Shown here: positions 25,642-33,974 of the stretch, one piece after another
Position numbering within the stretch: position 1 is the stretch's first letter
Layout: each line of letters opens with the position of its first letter
Source: an uncultured Erysipelotrichaceae bacterium
GTDB lineage: Bacteria; Bacillota_I; Bacilli_A; Erysipelotrichales; Erysipelotrichaceae
NCBI GenBank assembly: GCA_900314905.1
Contig: OMXA01000003.1
Coordinates: forward strand, 30,015 to 94,014
Direction: 5' to 3'
Length of the DNA stretch: 64,000 nucleotides
Translations under genes and position numbers: made by a program
Notes under the pieces: model-generated
What the model was told of the DNA's origin: nothing
The model's database searches: none
The model's input: only the letters and a program-made list of their open reading frames with translations

Positions 25642-26652
25642 ATGAGTACAGCAATGAATAAGAACGATGAAATCCCTGTCTCTGAATTTGTTCCTGCAGA
25701 TCGGTCGGGAATGGACATGGAACAGATCGTCCGTCCGTCTGTCAGCTACTGGCAGGGGGTCTGGCGCAAGTTCCGGGAAGACCGCCTCGGTCAGTTCTGC
25801 GTCATTCTGATTCTGGCGGTGATTCTGATGGCGATCTTTGCGCCGATGCTGTCGCCGTATCGGTACGATACGACCAGCCTGCTGGAAAGCAATCTTTCTC
25901 CGTCTGCCCAGCACTGGTTCGGCACCGATTCCGTCGGCCGTGACATCTGGACCAGAGTCTGGGTCGGCGCCAGAGTTTCGCTGGCAGTCGGATTCATCGG
26001 CGCCATCATTCCATTTGCCTTCGGCATGGTGATCGGCTCGATCTCCGGCTGGTGCGGGGGATGGGTGGATATGATCATCATGCGCATCATCGATGTCGGT
26101 CTCTGCATTCCCTCGATGATCTATCTGATTCTGGTCATTGTCTATTTCGGCGGCGGAGCCCAGTCAATCATCCTTGCCCTTGCCATCATGAACTGGATGG
26201 GCCCGGCCAGAGGATACCGCGGCCGCATCCTGCAGTTCAGGAACCGGGAATTCACGCTGGCTGCCGAAACGCTCGGGGCTTCTTCCGGCCGGATCATCTT
26301 CCGGCATATTCTTCCGAATGTGCTCGGCAACATGATCGTATCTCTGACCAGCTCCGTCCCTGCCGCAATGTTCATTGAAGCAAGCCTGGCGTTCATCGGC
26401 CTCGGCATTGCTCCGCCGATGACTTCCCTTGGCCAGCTTGCCGCCGACGGCGCGAACCTCTACCGGATCCATTTCTATCAGTTCATTCTTCCTTCCTCAG
26501 TTCTGGCATTGATCATCTTTGCATTCTTCATGCTGGGCAACTGCCTGCGTGACGATCTTGATCCGCAGCTGCGCGAGGAATTCTCCACGCGGGCATGGCG
26601 GAAAAAGCGCAGACAGGCAGAAGAAAGCATGAAAAAGGAGGTGGCAGAATGA
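25642..26652 (+). CDS. Oligopeptide ABC transporter permease (OppC/DppC type)
   Basis: The 336-residue protein carries the N-terminal OppC domain (SYWQGVWRKFREDRLGQF), the conserved HWFGTDSVGRDIWTRVWVGA motif at the start of the permease domain, about six membrane segments and the EAA loop (FTLAAETLGASSGRIIFRHI). It forms the second half of the channel. AGGAGG lies at good spacing before the ATG, and the stop overlaps the ATPase start as ATGA. Confidence 0.94.
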   Translation: MSTAMNKNDEIPVSEFVPADRSGMDMEQIVRPSVSYWQGVWRKFREDRLGQFCVILILAVILMAIFAPMLSPYRYDTTSLLESNLSPSAQHWFGTDSVGRDIWTRVWVGARVSLAVGFIGAIIPFAFGMVIGSISGWCGGWVDMIIMRIIDVGLCIPSMIYLILVIVYFGGGAQSIILALAIMNWMGPARGYRGRILQFRNREFTLAAETLGASSGRIIFRHILPNVLGNMIVSLTSSVPAAMFIEASLAFIGLGIAPPMTSLGQLAADGANLYRIHFYQFILPSSVLALIIFAFFMLGNCLRDDLDPQLREEFSTRAWRKKRRQAEESMKKEVAE

Positions 26653-27701
26653 GCGGACATCTGCTTGAAGTGAATAACCTCAGAGTGAATTTGGAAACGG
26701 TCTCCGGAACGATCCATGCCGTCCGCGGGGTCAGCTTCCATCTCGATCCCGGGGAGACTCTTGCCATTGTCGGCGAATCGGGCTGCGGGAAATCGGTCTC
26801 CACGCAGTCGATCATCCGCCTGAATCCGGAACCGCCTGCGATTGTCTTCTCTGACAGCATCCTCTACAAAGGGAAAGACATTTCAAGGATTTCAGAAAAA
26901 GAGATGCGGGCATACCGAGGCAGGGAATTCGCAATGGTCTTCCAGGATGCCATGACCTCTCTGAATCCCGTTCAGCGCATCGGCAGACAGATGACGGAAG
27001 CGATCAGGGTCCATGAAAAGATTTCCCGATCGGATGCGAAGAAACGAGCCATCGAGATGCTCGCTAAGGTCGGAATCCCGAATCCGGAAGAATCCTTCCG
27101 CCGCTATCCGCACACTTTTTCCGGCGGCCAGCGCCAGCGTATCATGATTGCGATGGCAATGTGCTGCCATCCCTCCGTGCTGATCGCAGATGAACCGACT
27201 ACCGCTCTGGATGTGACGACCCAGGCACAGATTCTGAAGCTGATGATGGACATGCAGAAAGAAACCGGATGCGCCATCATTCTGATCACGCACAATCTCG
27301 GCGTTGTTGCCCGCATGGCAGACCGGGTTGCGGTCATGTATGCAGGTCAGATCGTCGAAGAAGGGTCTCTCCGGGATGTTTTCTATTCCACAAAGCACCC
27401 GTATACCTACGGCCTGCTTGGCTCCATGCCGGACCGCCGGAAGAAGTCGGATGCCCGGCTGATGTCGATTCCCGGCACGCCGCCGGACCTTTATGCGCCT
27501 CCCTCCGGCTGCTCCTTTGCGCCGCGCTGTCCGTACTGTCTTGAAGCATGCCTGCACCATGATCCTGATCTGAAGAACGTTTCTGAAGGACATTGCGCAA
27601 AGTGCTGGCTGCTGGATGCGCGCTGTTCGAAGGATTTCATCCCGCCGTATCTATCGGAAGGAGACAGAAGCGCTGCAATCGGAGGATCTGCTCATGACTG
27701 A
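26649..27701 (+). CDS. Oligopeptide ABC transporter ATPase (OppD/DppD type)
   Basis: This 350-residue ATPase has Walker A GESGCGKSVS, Q-loop FQDAMTSLNP, signature TFSGGQRQR and Walker B VLIADEPTTALDV. The C-terminal peptide-transporter extension contains four spaced cysteines (CSFAPRCPYCLEAC), as in iron–sulphur-binding OppD proteins. The ATG at 26649 overlaps the OppC stop and has AAGGAGG eight bases before it; an earlier in-frame ATG at 26595 is inside oppC. Confidence 0.93.
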   Translation: MSGHLLEVNNLRVNLETVSGTIHAVRGVSFHLDPGETLAIVGESGCGKSVSTQSIIRLNPEPPAIVFSDSILYKGKDISRISEKEMRAYRGREFAMVFQDAMTSLNPVQRIGRQMTEAIRVHEKISRSDAKKRAIEMLAKVGIPNPEESFRRYPHTFSGGQRQRIMIAMAMCCHPSVLIADEPTTALDVTTQAQILKLMMDMQKETGCAIILITHNLGVVARMADRVAVMYAGQIVEEGSLRDVFYSTKHPYTYGLLGSMPDRRKKSDARLMSIPGTPPDLYAPPSGCSFAPRCPYCLEACLHHDPDLKNVSEGHCAKCWLLDARCSKDFIPPYLSEGDRSAAIGGSAHD

Positions 27702-28674
27702 AACCAATCAGACGCTTGTTCAGGCCGACCACCTGAAGAAATATTTCAATCTCGGGCATAACCGGATTCTGCACGCGGTGGATGATGTTTCCTTTCAGAT
27801 TCCCCGTCAGCGCACGCTCGGTCTGGTCGGAGAGTCCGGCTGCGGCAAGACGACCGTCGGCCGCACATTAGTCCGTCTCTATGAACCGGATGGCGGCAGG
27901 ATCTTCTTTGACGGAAAAGACATCACATCCATCCATGGAAAAGAAAGAAGAGAGCTGACCAGACGGATGCAGATGGTCTATCAGGACCCTTATGCTTCCC
28001 TGAACCCGTTCTTTACCGTCGGGGAAATCATCAAGGAAGGACTGGAAATCCATCACATCGGAGCGGATGATCATGAACGCATGCAGATGGTCTACGAACT
28101 GCTTGAGAAAGTCGGCCTGCATGCCGAACATGCCAATCGCTTCCCGCACGAATTCTCCGGCGGCCAGCGTCAGCGCGTCGGCCTTGCCCGTTCGCTTGCC
28201 GTGAATCCGGAATTCATCGTATGCGATGAAGCAATTTCCGCTCTCGATGTCTCGGTGCAGGCCCAGATCGTGAACCTGCTGGTGGATCTGCAGAAAGAGA
28301 TGAAGCTGACTTATCTCTTCATTGCCCATGATCTTTCAATGGTCCGTTACATCAGCGATGAAATCTGCGTGATGTATCTGGGTCAGATGGTGGAAACCGG
28401 GTATACCTCTGAAGTCTATGACCATCCGCTTCATCCGTATACCCAAGGCCTGCTTGATGCAGTTCCGGTTGCAGATCCCGATTTTGAAGCTGACCGGAAA
28501 AACCAGGTCATTCTGCAGGGCGAAGTCACCAGTCCTGTCAATCCGAGCCCAGGCTGCCGTTTTGCGGCAAGATGTCCATTCGCAGAAGAGCGCTGCCGGC
28601 ATGAAACCCCTGAACTCAGAGAGATCAGAAAGGGCCACCGCCTTGCCTGCTTTCATTATGGAGACCCAGCATGA
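27694..28674 (+). CDS. Oligopeptide ABC transporter ATPase (OppF/DppF type)
   Basis: The 326-residue second ATPase has Walker A GESGCGKTTVG, FSGGQRQRVGLARSLA and Walker B FIVCDEAISALDV, and ends with the C-terminal oligopeptide domain (PSPGCRFAARCPFAEERC). It should pair with the OppD-type subunit. The Walker B region reads DEAISALD where DEPTSALD is usual; the catalytic glutamate is kept. GGAGGA lies seven bases before ATG 27694, inside the end of the preceding gene. Confidence 0.93.
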   Translation: MTETNQTLVQADHLKKYFNLGHNRILHAVDDVSFQIPRQRTLGLVGESGCGKTTVGRTLVRLYEPDGGRIFFDGKDITSIHGKERRELTRRMQMVYQDPYASLNPFFTVGEIIKEGLEIHHIGADDHERMQMVYELLEKVGLHAEHANRFPHEFSGGQRQRVGLARSLAVNPEFIVCDEAISALDVSVQAQIVNLLVDLQKEMKLTYLFIAHDLSMVRYISDEICVMYLGQMVETGYTSEVYDHPLHPYTQGLLDAVPVADPDFEADRKNQVILQGEVTSPVNPSPGCRFAARCPFAEERCRHETPELREIRKGHRLACFHYGDPA

Positions 28675-29867
28675 AGTATGATTTCACGACCCGGGTTTCC
28701 AGAACCGGCAGGGGGAACCTCAAGGATCTGATGTTCACCCCATCCGCGATCCGCCAGCACAACCTTCCGAGCTTCAGCGGGGCAGAGTTTGAATTCCGCA
28801 CCGCTCAGCCGGTCATCGATGCGATGAAGGAATGTGCAGAGAACGGACTGATGGGCTTTACGATCGCGGATCAGAATTACAGAGATCATATCGTCTGGTG
28901 GGTGAAGAACATCCGGAAGGCAGACATTTCCCCTGACTGGATTCTGCCGATGCAGGGCACGATCTTCTCCGTCGCATCTGCGATCCGTCTGTTTGTGAAG
29001 CCAGAGGAGCACATGGTGCTCATGACTCCGGATTACAATCGCTACGATCAGGCAGCCCGCCGTCTGAAGCGAGGAACTACCATCTTCAGCCCGATGATTG
29101 AAAAAGAAGGAAGATTCCATCCGGACTTTGAAGATCTGGAAAGAAAGTTTTCCGATCCGAAGGCAAAGCTGTTTGTGCTCTGCAATCCGGATAATCCGAC
29201 CGGTCAGGTGCTGTCAGAAGAAGAACTGCATCAGCTTCTGTCTCTGGCCAGGAAATACCGGATGCCGATTCTCTCTGATGAGATTTTCGCAGACATCCCG
29301 CTGAACGGGAAACCGGTCCCGCTGCTTACTGCTCTGGCGAAGGACAGCGATCTGGTGATCTCCATCCTTTCGATGGGAAAGACGTTTTCTTTTACCGGCG
29401 TCAACCATGCAAATGCGATCATCCGCAATCCCGGACTCTATCGTGCATTTGAAGAACAGCGTACTGCCGATCACTTCGGCAGTATCGATCCGATGGCTTA
29501 TGCAGCGCTCATCGGCGGATATACGCCGGCAGGCGCAGAATGGCTCAGCCAGCTGATTGAAGTGCTGAAGCGCAATACCGATCGCTTTCTGAACTTCTTC
29601 GGCTCCTTTGAAGGGGTGAAAGCATATACGCCGGATGCAGGATATGTGCTCTGGGCAGACCTTTCCGCGCTGGGTATGGAACCGGACGCTCTGTTCAGGA
29701 TGCTGGAAGAAGAAGCGCTGTTTGCCTGCGATCGCGGAGAAGAATACTATGGAGGAAAGTGCTGCGCAAGGATCTGCACCGCAGTTATGGAAACAGAGGT
29801 CATCGCTGCCATCGGCCGGCTGGAAAAGGTCTTTGCAGCACATGGATTCAGGAGGAAAGAAGAATGA
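28671..29867 (+). CDS. MalY/PatB-type PLP aminotransferase or cystathionine beta-lyase
   Basis: The 398-residue fold type I PLP enzyme shows MQGTIFSVASAIRLF (cofactor phosphate loop), CNPDNPTGQVLSEEEL, SDEIFADI and the Schiff-base lysine in ILSMGKTFSFTG. The order and the N-terminus (a short GNLKDLMFTPSAIR arm) match MalY/PatB C–S lyases, which split cystathionine or cysteine conjugates to a thiol, pyruvate and ammonia. It overlaps oppF by four bases, so it is part of the transport operon and may process an imported S-containing peptide or conjugate (inference). Confidence 0.85.
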   Translation: MKYDFTTRVSRTGRGNLKDLMFTPSAIRQHNLPSFSGAEFEFRTAQPVIDAMKECAENGLMGFTIADQNYRDHIVWWVKNIRKADISPDWILPMQGTIFSVASAIRLFVKPEEHMVLMTPDYNRYDQAARRLKRGTTIFSPMIEKEGRFHPDFEDLERKFSDPKAKLFVLCNPDNPTGQVLSEEELHQLLSLARKYRMPILSDEIFADIPLNGKPVPLLTALAKDSDLVISILSMGKTFSFTGVNHANAIIRNPGLYRAFEEQRTADHFGSIDPMAYAALIGGYTPAGAEWLSQLIEVLKRNTDRFLNFFGSFEGVKAYTPDAGYVLWADLSALGMEPDALFRMLEEEALFACDRGEEYYGGKCCARICTAVMETEVIAAIGRLEKVFAAHGFRRKEE

Positions 29868-30808
29868 TTATCGTAGAAGCAGAAGAAGCCAGAAAAAGGC
29901 TGACTCCGGAAGTATGCATTCCGCTGATGAGAGAGGCATTCATTGCCCTGGAACAGGGAAAGGCAGTTCAGCCGCTGCGTTCCATCAATCACCTGCCGCA
30001 AGGCAATACGTTCGGCTTCATGCCGGCATATCTTGGCGATCATAGCTGCTTCGGCGCCAAGATCATCGATGCGAATTCCAATAATGCTGGGACACCATAC
30101 CCGAGCCACATGGGCTATGTCATGATGTTTGACAGCGATCATGGCTTTCCGATCGGCATGGCCGACTGCTCGGTCATCACGGAAGTGCGTACCGGATGCG
30201 TCTCGGCAGTCGCTACGGATCTATTGGCCCTGAAAGATGCTCAGAAGCTTGCCCTGATCGGAGCAGGGGCTCAGGCAAGGTCTCACACTGCTGCGATCCT
30301 GCTGGTGCGTCCGTCGATCAGAGAGATCTCGGTCTATGATCTGCGCAGAGAAGCAGCCGTAAAGTTTGCGGAAGAGATGAAGGCTGCTTACGGACTTGAA
30401 GTCACTGTCGCTGACAGTGCCAGACAGGCCGTGAAAGATGCAGATATCATCTGCACCGTGACCCCTTCGAAGGAACCTTATCTGAAGAAAGAGTGGATCC
30501 GTCCGGGTGCTCATATCAATGCCGTCGGCACCTTCACCCCGACGACCAGGGAGATCACATCCGAACTCTTCGCTGCTTCGAAGGTCTATGCGGATGAAAT
30601 CTCGGCAATGAAGAAGGAATCCGGAGAATATCTCATTCCGCTGTCAGAAGGCCTGATTGGGGAAGATCATATCCGCGGCAGCCTCGGCGGGCTTCTGCTT
30701 GGAAAAGTTCCGGGAAGACAATCCGACGAGGAGATCACGCTCTTCGATGCCCTTGGCCTTGCCGTGGAAGATGTGATCTGCGGAAGATATCTGGTACTCG
30801 GAAAATAA
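29864..30808 (+). CDS. Ornithine cyclodeaminase/mu-crystallin family NAD(P) enzyme
   Basis: This 314-residue protein matches the OCD/mu-crystallin family: FGAKIIDANSNNAGTPYPSH substrate loop, the dinucleotide fold LALIGAGAQARSH, and DIICTVTPSKEPYLKKEWI. Family members deaminate ornithine to proline, reduce ketimines, or act as alanine or opine-type dehydrogenases. The classical ornithine cyclodeaminase residues cannot be confirmed by eye, so the reaction is open. AGGAGG lies close upstream, and the start overlaps the previous stop (ATGA). Last gene of the opp operon. Confidence 0.82.
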   Translation: MIIVEAEEARKRLTPEVCIPLMREAFIALEQGKAVQPLRSINHLPQGNTFGFMPAYLGDHSCFGAKIIDANSNNAGTPYPSHMGYVMMFDSDHGFPIGMADCSVITEVRTGCVSAVATDLLALKDAQKLALIGAGAQARSHTAAILLVRPSIREISVYDLRREAAVKFAEEMKAAYGLEVTVADSARQAVKDADIICTVTPSKEPYLKKEWIRPGAHINAVGTFTPTTREITSELFAASKVYADEISAMKKESGEYLIPLSEGLIGEDHIRGSLGGLLLGKVPGRQSDEEITLFDALGLAVEDVICGRYLVLGK

Positions 30809-30809
30809 A

Positions 30810-30833
30810 AGAGCAATCCTTCCGGATTGCTCT
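30810..30833. terminator. Bidirectional terminator between the opp operon and the ROK kinase
   Basis: AGAGCAATCC and GGATTGCTCT form a perfect 10-bp stem around TTCC, flanked by A-rich sequence on the left. It serves the convergent ROK gene best (T-run on the − strand). Confidence 0.85.
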
Positions 30834-30836
30834 GAA

Positions 30837-31724
30837 TCACGCTTCTGCAAGCATGGCTTCTGCCATTGCCGCAGCTCCATACAGCCCTGCCTGGTTTCCA
30901 AGCCGGGCTTTTTTCAGCTCGATTCCCCGAAAACCCGGTATCAGGTGCTTTTCGAATGCCTGCACGGTCTTTTCGAAGACGATCGGCTGTTCCATGATGC
31001 CGCCGCCTAATACGAAGAGCGGAATGTTGAAGACCGCCGCAAACGAGCATAAGCCGATGCCGATCTCTTCCGTCCATGCCTCAAGCACCTGCATCAGAGC
31101 AGGATCGTGTTCTGCCTGTTCCATGAAGGAACGGCCATTCAGAATCGAAGGATCTGCCTGCTGTGCCATCTTCAGCAATGCGGTAGTGGAGGCTGCTTTT
31201 TCATAGCTTCCTGCCCATGGATCGTCCCGCTTCTCTGCATGCACGATCATGCCGCCAGCCATGATGCCGGCATTCGGACCAGCTCCGTAATAGGGGGAAC
31301 CATTCAGCCAGATGCCTGCGCCGATGCCCGTTCCATACGTGATGCACAGAAAATCCGAAGCACCTGCGGCTGCCCCGCATGCATGTTCGCCAGCCGCAGC
31401 CGCATATGCATCATTCAGCACGGCACAGGGAATCTGAAACCGTTCCTCGAACTTTGCCCTGACCTTCATGCCGGTATAGCCGGGCATATTGTCATTGGCA
31501 TAAGCGATGGAACCATTCTCCGGATCGACCTGTCCGCAGGTGCTGATGCCTATTGCATCGAGATCAGAAAAAGCTGTGAGCAGATTCATCGCCCGGGCAA
31601 TCACCTGCTCTGCTCCCATAGAAGCACAGGTGGGAATGGTTTCTCTGGCACTCAGGGTTCCATGATCCAGGATTCCGCTCTTGATGGTAGTGCCGCCGAT
31701 ATCCAGAAGACCGATGCGGCTCAT
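30837..31724 (-). CDS. nanK: ROK family sugar kinase, probable N-acetylmannosamine kinase
   Basis: The 295-residue protein has the ROK phosphate-binding start LLDIGGTTIKSG, the catalytic region LNDAYAAAAGEHACGAAAG and ITYGTGIGAG. Overlapping nanE directly, it probably phosphorylates N-acetylmannosamine. It lacks the ROK zinc motif (CxCGxxGC) and the AGEIGH-type motif reads AGIMAGGM, a deviation from the canonical family. It overlaps nanE by one base at the ATG/TGA junction. No sialic acid lyase (nanA) is in the window, so amino sugar supply must come from elsewhere. Confidence 0.75.
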   Translation of the reverse strand: MSRIGLLDIGGTTIKSGILDHGTLSARETIPTCASMGAEQVIARAMNLLTAFSDLDAIGISTCGQVDPENGSIAYANDNMPGYTGMKVRAKFEERFQIPCAVLNDAYAAAAGEHACGAAAGASDFLCITYGTGIGAGIWLNGSPYYGAGPNAGIMAGGMIVHAEKRDDPWAGSYEKAASTTALLKMAQQADPSILNGRSFMEQAEHDPALMQVLEAWTEEIGIGLCSFAAVFNIPLFVLGGGIMEQPIVFEKTVQAFEKHLIPGFRGIELKKARLGNQAGLYGAAAMAEAMLAEA

Positions 31725-32419
31725 CAGTCCTCCAGGGCTTTCATGAAAGTCTTCGTGATCTCATAAGGCCGGGTGATTGCCGAGCCGACAACGACTGCCC
31801 AGACATTCATGTCCATCGCATGTCTCAGCATTTCCGGGGTTGAGATATGGCCTTCCGCAATCACCGGCTTGCCGGACTCCAGCACCAGCTTCTTGATCAT
31901 GGCATACGGCGGAACCTTCACCCCTCTGGTGTAGTCCGTATATCCTGCCATCGTCGTGCCGATCAGATCAAAGCCGAGCTCGGCGGCATGCATGCCATCT
32001 TCCGGACTTGCACAGTCAGCCATGAACAGCTGCTCGGGATACTTCTGCTTCACTTCCCGGAAGAAGTCATCCAGAGACTGTCCGCCCGGGCGCTTTCTGG
32101 CGGTCGCATCCATGGCCAGAATCTCAACGCCGCAATCCATCAGGGCATCGACTTCCGTCATGGTCGGCGTGATGTATACCTCCGAATCCGGATAGTCTTT
32201 CTTGATGATGCCGATGATCGGAAGACTGGTGTTCTTTCTGATCTCTGCAATATCCTCGACAGTGTTTGCACGGATGCCTCCGGCTCCTCCCATCGTGGCT
32301 GCTAAAGCCATGCGGCCCATGATGAAGCTGGAATGCAGGGGTTCTTCCGGAAGTGCCTGACAGGAGACGATCAGCTTTCCGTGAATGGAATCCAGGATTT
32401 CCTGATTTTTCTGGTTCAT
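31724..32419 (-). CDS. nanE: N-acetylmannosamine-6-phosphate 2-epimerase
   Basis: This 231-residue TIM barrel matches NanE: LIVSCQALPEEPLHSS at the N-terminus, GGAGGIRANTVEDI, IGIIKKDYPDSEVYITPT, the catalytic-lysine segment DATARKRPGG, and GTTMAGYTDYTRG. It turns ManNAc-6-P into GlcNAc-6-P in sialic acid and ManNAc use. The ATG at 32419 has GAAGGA at seven bases; an in-frame upstream extension lies over the intergenic promoter. The divergent intergenic space contains the operator at 32483, which could also control this gene. Confidence 0.93.
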   Translation of the reverse strand: MNQKNQEILDSIHGKLIVSCQALPEEPLHSSFIMGRMALAATMGGAGGIRANTVEDIAEIRKNTSLPIIGIIKKDYPDSEVYITPTMTEVDALMDCGVEILAMDATARKRPGGQSLDDFFREVKQKYPEQLFMADCASPEDGMHAAELGFDLIGTTMAGYTDYTRGVKVPPYAMIKKLVLESGKPVIAEGHISTPEMLRHAMDMNVWAVVVGSAITRPYEITKTFMKALED

Positions 32420-32446
32420 GATTTTCCTTCTTTCTTTCCGCGCTGC

Positions 32447-32474
32447 TTGCATCTGGCAGAAAATCGTCTATGCT
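32447..32474 (+). promoter_or_regulatory. Promoter of the FAD oxidoreductase gene
   Basis: TTGCAT (32447–32452) and TATGCT (32469–32474) are 16 bases apart. The inverted repeat at 32483 begins eight bases after the −10, where transcription should start. Confidence 0.55.
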
Positions 32475-32482
32475 GAAAGCAG

Positions 32483-32503
32483 TTATTGCGGACTCCGAAA
32501 TAA
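32483..32503 (+). promoter_or_regulatory. Inverted-repeat operator, probable ROK repressor site 1
   Basis: TTATTGCGG and CCGAAATAA flank three bases; the arms are complementary apart from one position. It resembles NagC/ROK operators (TTATTT…AAATAA type). It overlaps the expected start point of the + promoter and lies 64 bases upstream of nanE. Confidence 0.65.
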
Positions 32504-32544
32504 TTGTAGATCGGAAAATCAGAACTGAAAAGACAGGAGAGATT

Positions 32545-33900
32545 ATGAAAGAGACCATTTCTTATCAGGGGCGCGAACTAGAAGTCCTCGGAACCTGGGA
32601 AACCATCATTGCCGGAGGCGGCAGCGCCGGTGCTTCGGCAGCCCTGACTTCAGCACAAGCAGGAAAGAAAACCCTCATCGTAGAGAAATCCATCCGTTTA
32701 GGCGGATCCAGCGTCAATGCGCTGGTCACCCCGATGATGCGTTCCTATACGGGCCATCACAGCAACTTCTATGCGCTTGAAGAAAAGCTCAATGCGATTG
32801 CGCCTGTCAGAGACCATGGCGTCAGCAACCAGCGCTGGTATTCTGCCGAAGCGATGTGCCACAGCTGGGACGAACTGCTCACCGATGCCGGCTGCGATCT
32901 GCTCTTTGATGCAGCAATTGCCGATGTGCTGATGGAAGGCGATCAGATCAGAGGCCTGGTCGTAGCAGTCACGGAAGGATTATGCGCCGTGCTCGGAAAG
33001 CAGTTCGTGGATGCGACCGGCGATGCAATGGTGCTGAGGCTGGCAGGTGTTCCTTGCCGGCGGGGAGATGAAGATGGCAATAATCAGATCTCCTCGCTGC
33101 GGTTTGAAGTCGGCGGAGTCGATATCGAAAAATACCGTGATTATGTATTCTCTCTGAATGATACCTACAGCGTTCATCATGAAGCCGGAGATTATTTCGA
33201 ATCTGCCATGGTAGGCGGAAGAGGCTTTGCTTTGCAGCCATTGTTTGATCAGGCGGTGAAAGACGGCGTTCTGATTCCGGATGATCTGCGCTATTTCCAG
33301 AACTATACCGTTCCGGGAAAACCGGGCGTGCTTTCCTTCAACTGTCCGCATCTCGTCCATCTCATGGATAACGAACATGCTCTGGACCGATCCGGAGCAA
33401 TCATCGAAGGGCGGAGATCCATTGCCCGTCTCATGAAGTTCCTGAAAGAGTATATGCCTGGCTTTGAGCACTGCTATCTGGTTCAGGAAGCTTCCATGCT
33501 CGGGATCAGAGAATCCTGGGAACTGATCGGCGACTATGTCATGCCTGCTGGCGACTATACGAATCAGGCGAGATTTGAAGATGCCGTTGCAAGAGGAGAC
33601 TGGTACATTGATGTGCATTCGGCAAAGAAGTCGCTGGTGCATCAGATTTCGTATCAGCCAGGTGATTACTATGAGATTCCGTACCGGGCGATGATTTCTT
33701 CCGCAGTGAAGAATATCTGTGCCGCCGGAAGGTGCATCTCGACAGAGTTCCTCATGGAAGCAAGCATCCGCATCATTCCGACGGTCATCGACATCGGCCA
33801 GGCAGCAGGGGAAGCTTGCGTGCTTGCCCTGGATCAGGGAATTGCCCTGCATGCAGTCAATGGAATTGAACTGAAAGAGAAACTCGGCGAGTACCGCTGA
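32545..33900 (+). CDS. FAD-dependent oxidoreductase (FAD_oxidored family)
   Basis: The 451-residue flavoprotein opens with the ADP-binding fold WETIIAGGGSAGASAALTSA (GxGxxG-type) and KKTLIVEKSIRLGGSSVNAL, has a central VDATGDAMVLRLAGVP, and a C-terminal FAD loop ending RIIPTVIDIGQAAGEACVLA. This is the layout of the FAD_oxidored/putative succinate-dehydrogenase-like group. Substrate unknown. The ATG at 32545 has AGGAGAG upstream; an earlier in-frame ATG at 32470 lies within the −10 element and is rejected. Its regulator and a carrier follow in the same direction. Confidence 0.82.
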   Translation: MKETISYQGRELEVLGTWETIIAGGGSAGASAALTSAQAGKKTLIVEKSIRLGGSSVNALVTPMMRSYTGHHSNFYALEEKLNAIAPVRDHGVSNQRWYSAEAMCHSWDELLTDAGCDLLFDAAIADVLMEGDQIRGLVVAVTEGLCAVLGKQFVDATGDAMVLRLAGVPCRRGDEDGNNQISSLRFEVGGVDIEKYRDYVFSLNDTYSVHHEAGDYFESAMVGGRGFALQPLFDQAVKDGVLIPDDLRYFQNYTVPGKPGVLSFNCPHLVHLMDNEHALDRSGAIIEGRRSIARLMKFLKEYMPGFEHCYLVQEASMLGIRESWELIGDYVMPAGDYTNQARFEDAVARGDWYIDVHSAKKSLVHQISYQPGDYYEIPYRAMISSAVKNICAAGRCISTEFLMEASIRIIPTVIDIGQAAGEACVLALDQGIALHAVNGIELKEKLGEYR

Positions 33901-33906
33901 AAGCCC

Positions 33907-33935
33907 TTGCAGTCCTTCCGGATGTGTGCTACGTT
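33907..33935 (+). promoter_or_regulatory. Promoter of the ROK repressor gene
   Basis: TTGCAG (33907–33912) and TACGTT (33930–33935) are 17 bases apart. As at 32447, an inverted repeat begins exactly eight bases after the −10. Confidence 0.5.
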
Positions 33936-33943
33936 AAAACCAG

Positions 33944-33964
33944 TTATTTCGAAGTCCGAAAAAA
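33944..33964 (+). promoter_or_regulatory. Inverted-repeat operator, probable ROK repressor site 2
   Basis: TTATTTCGA and CCGAAAAAA flank three bases and match site 1 in length, arms and place relative to the promoter. It suggests that the ROK protein controls its own gene. Confidence 0.6.
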
Positions 33965-33974
33965 GAGAAAGATC

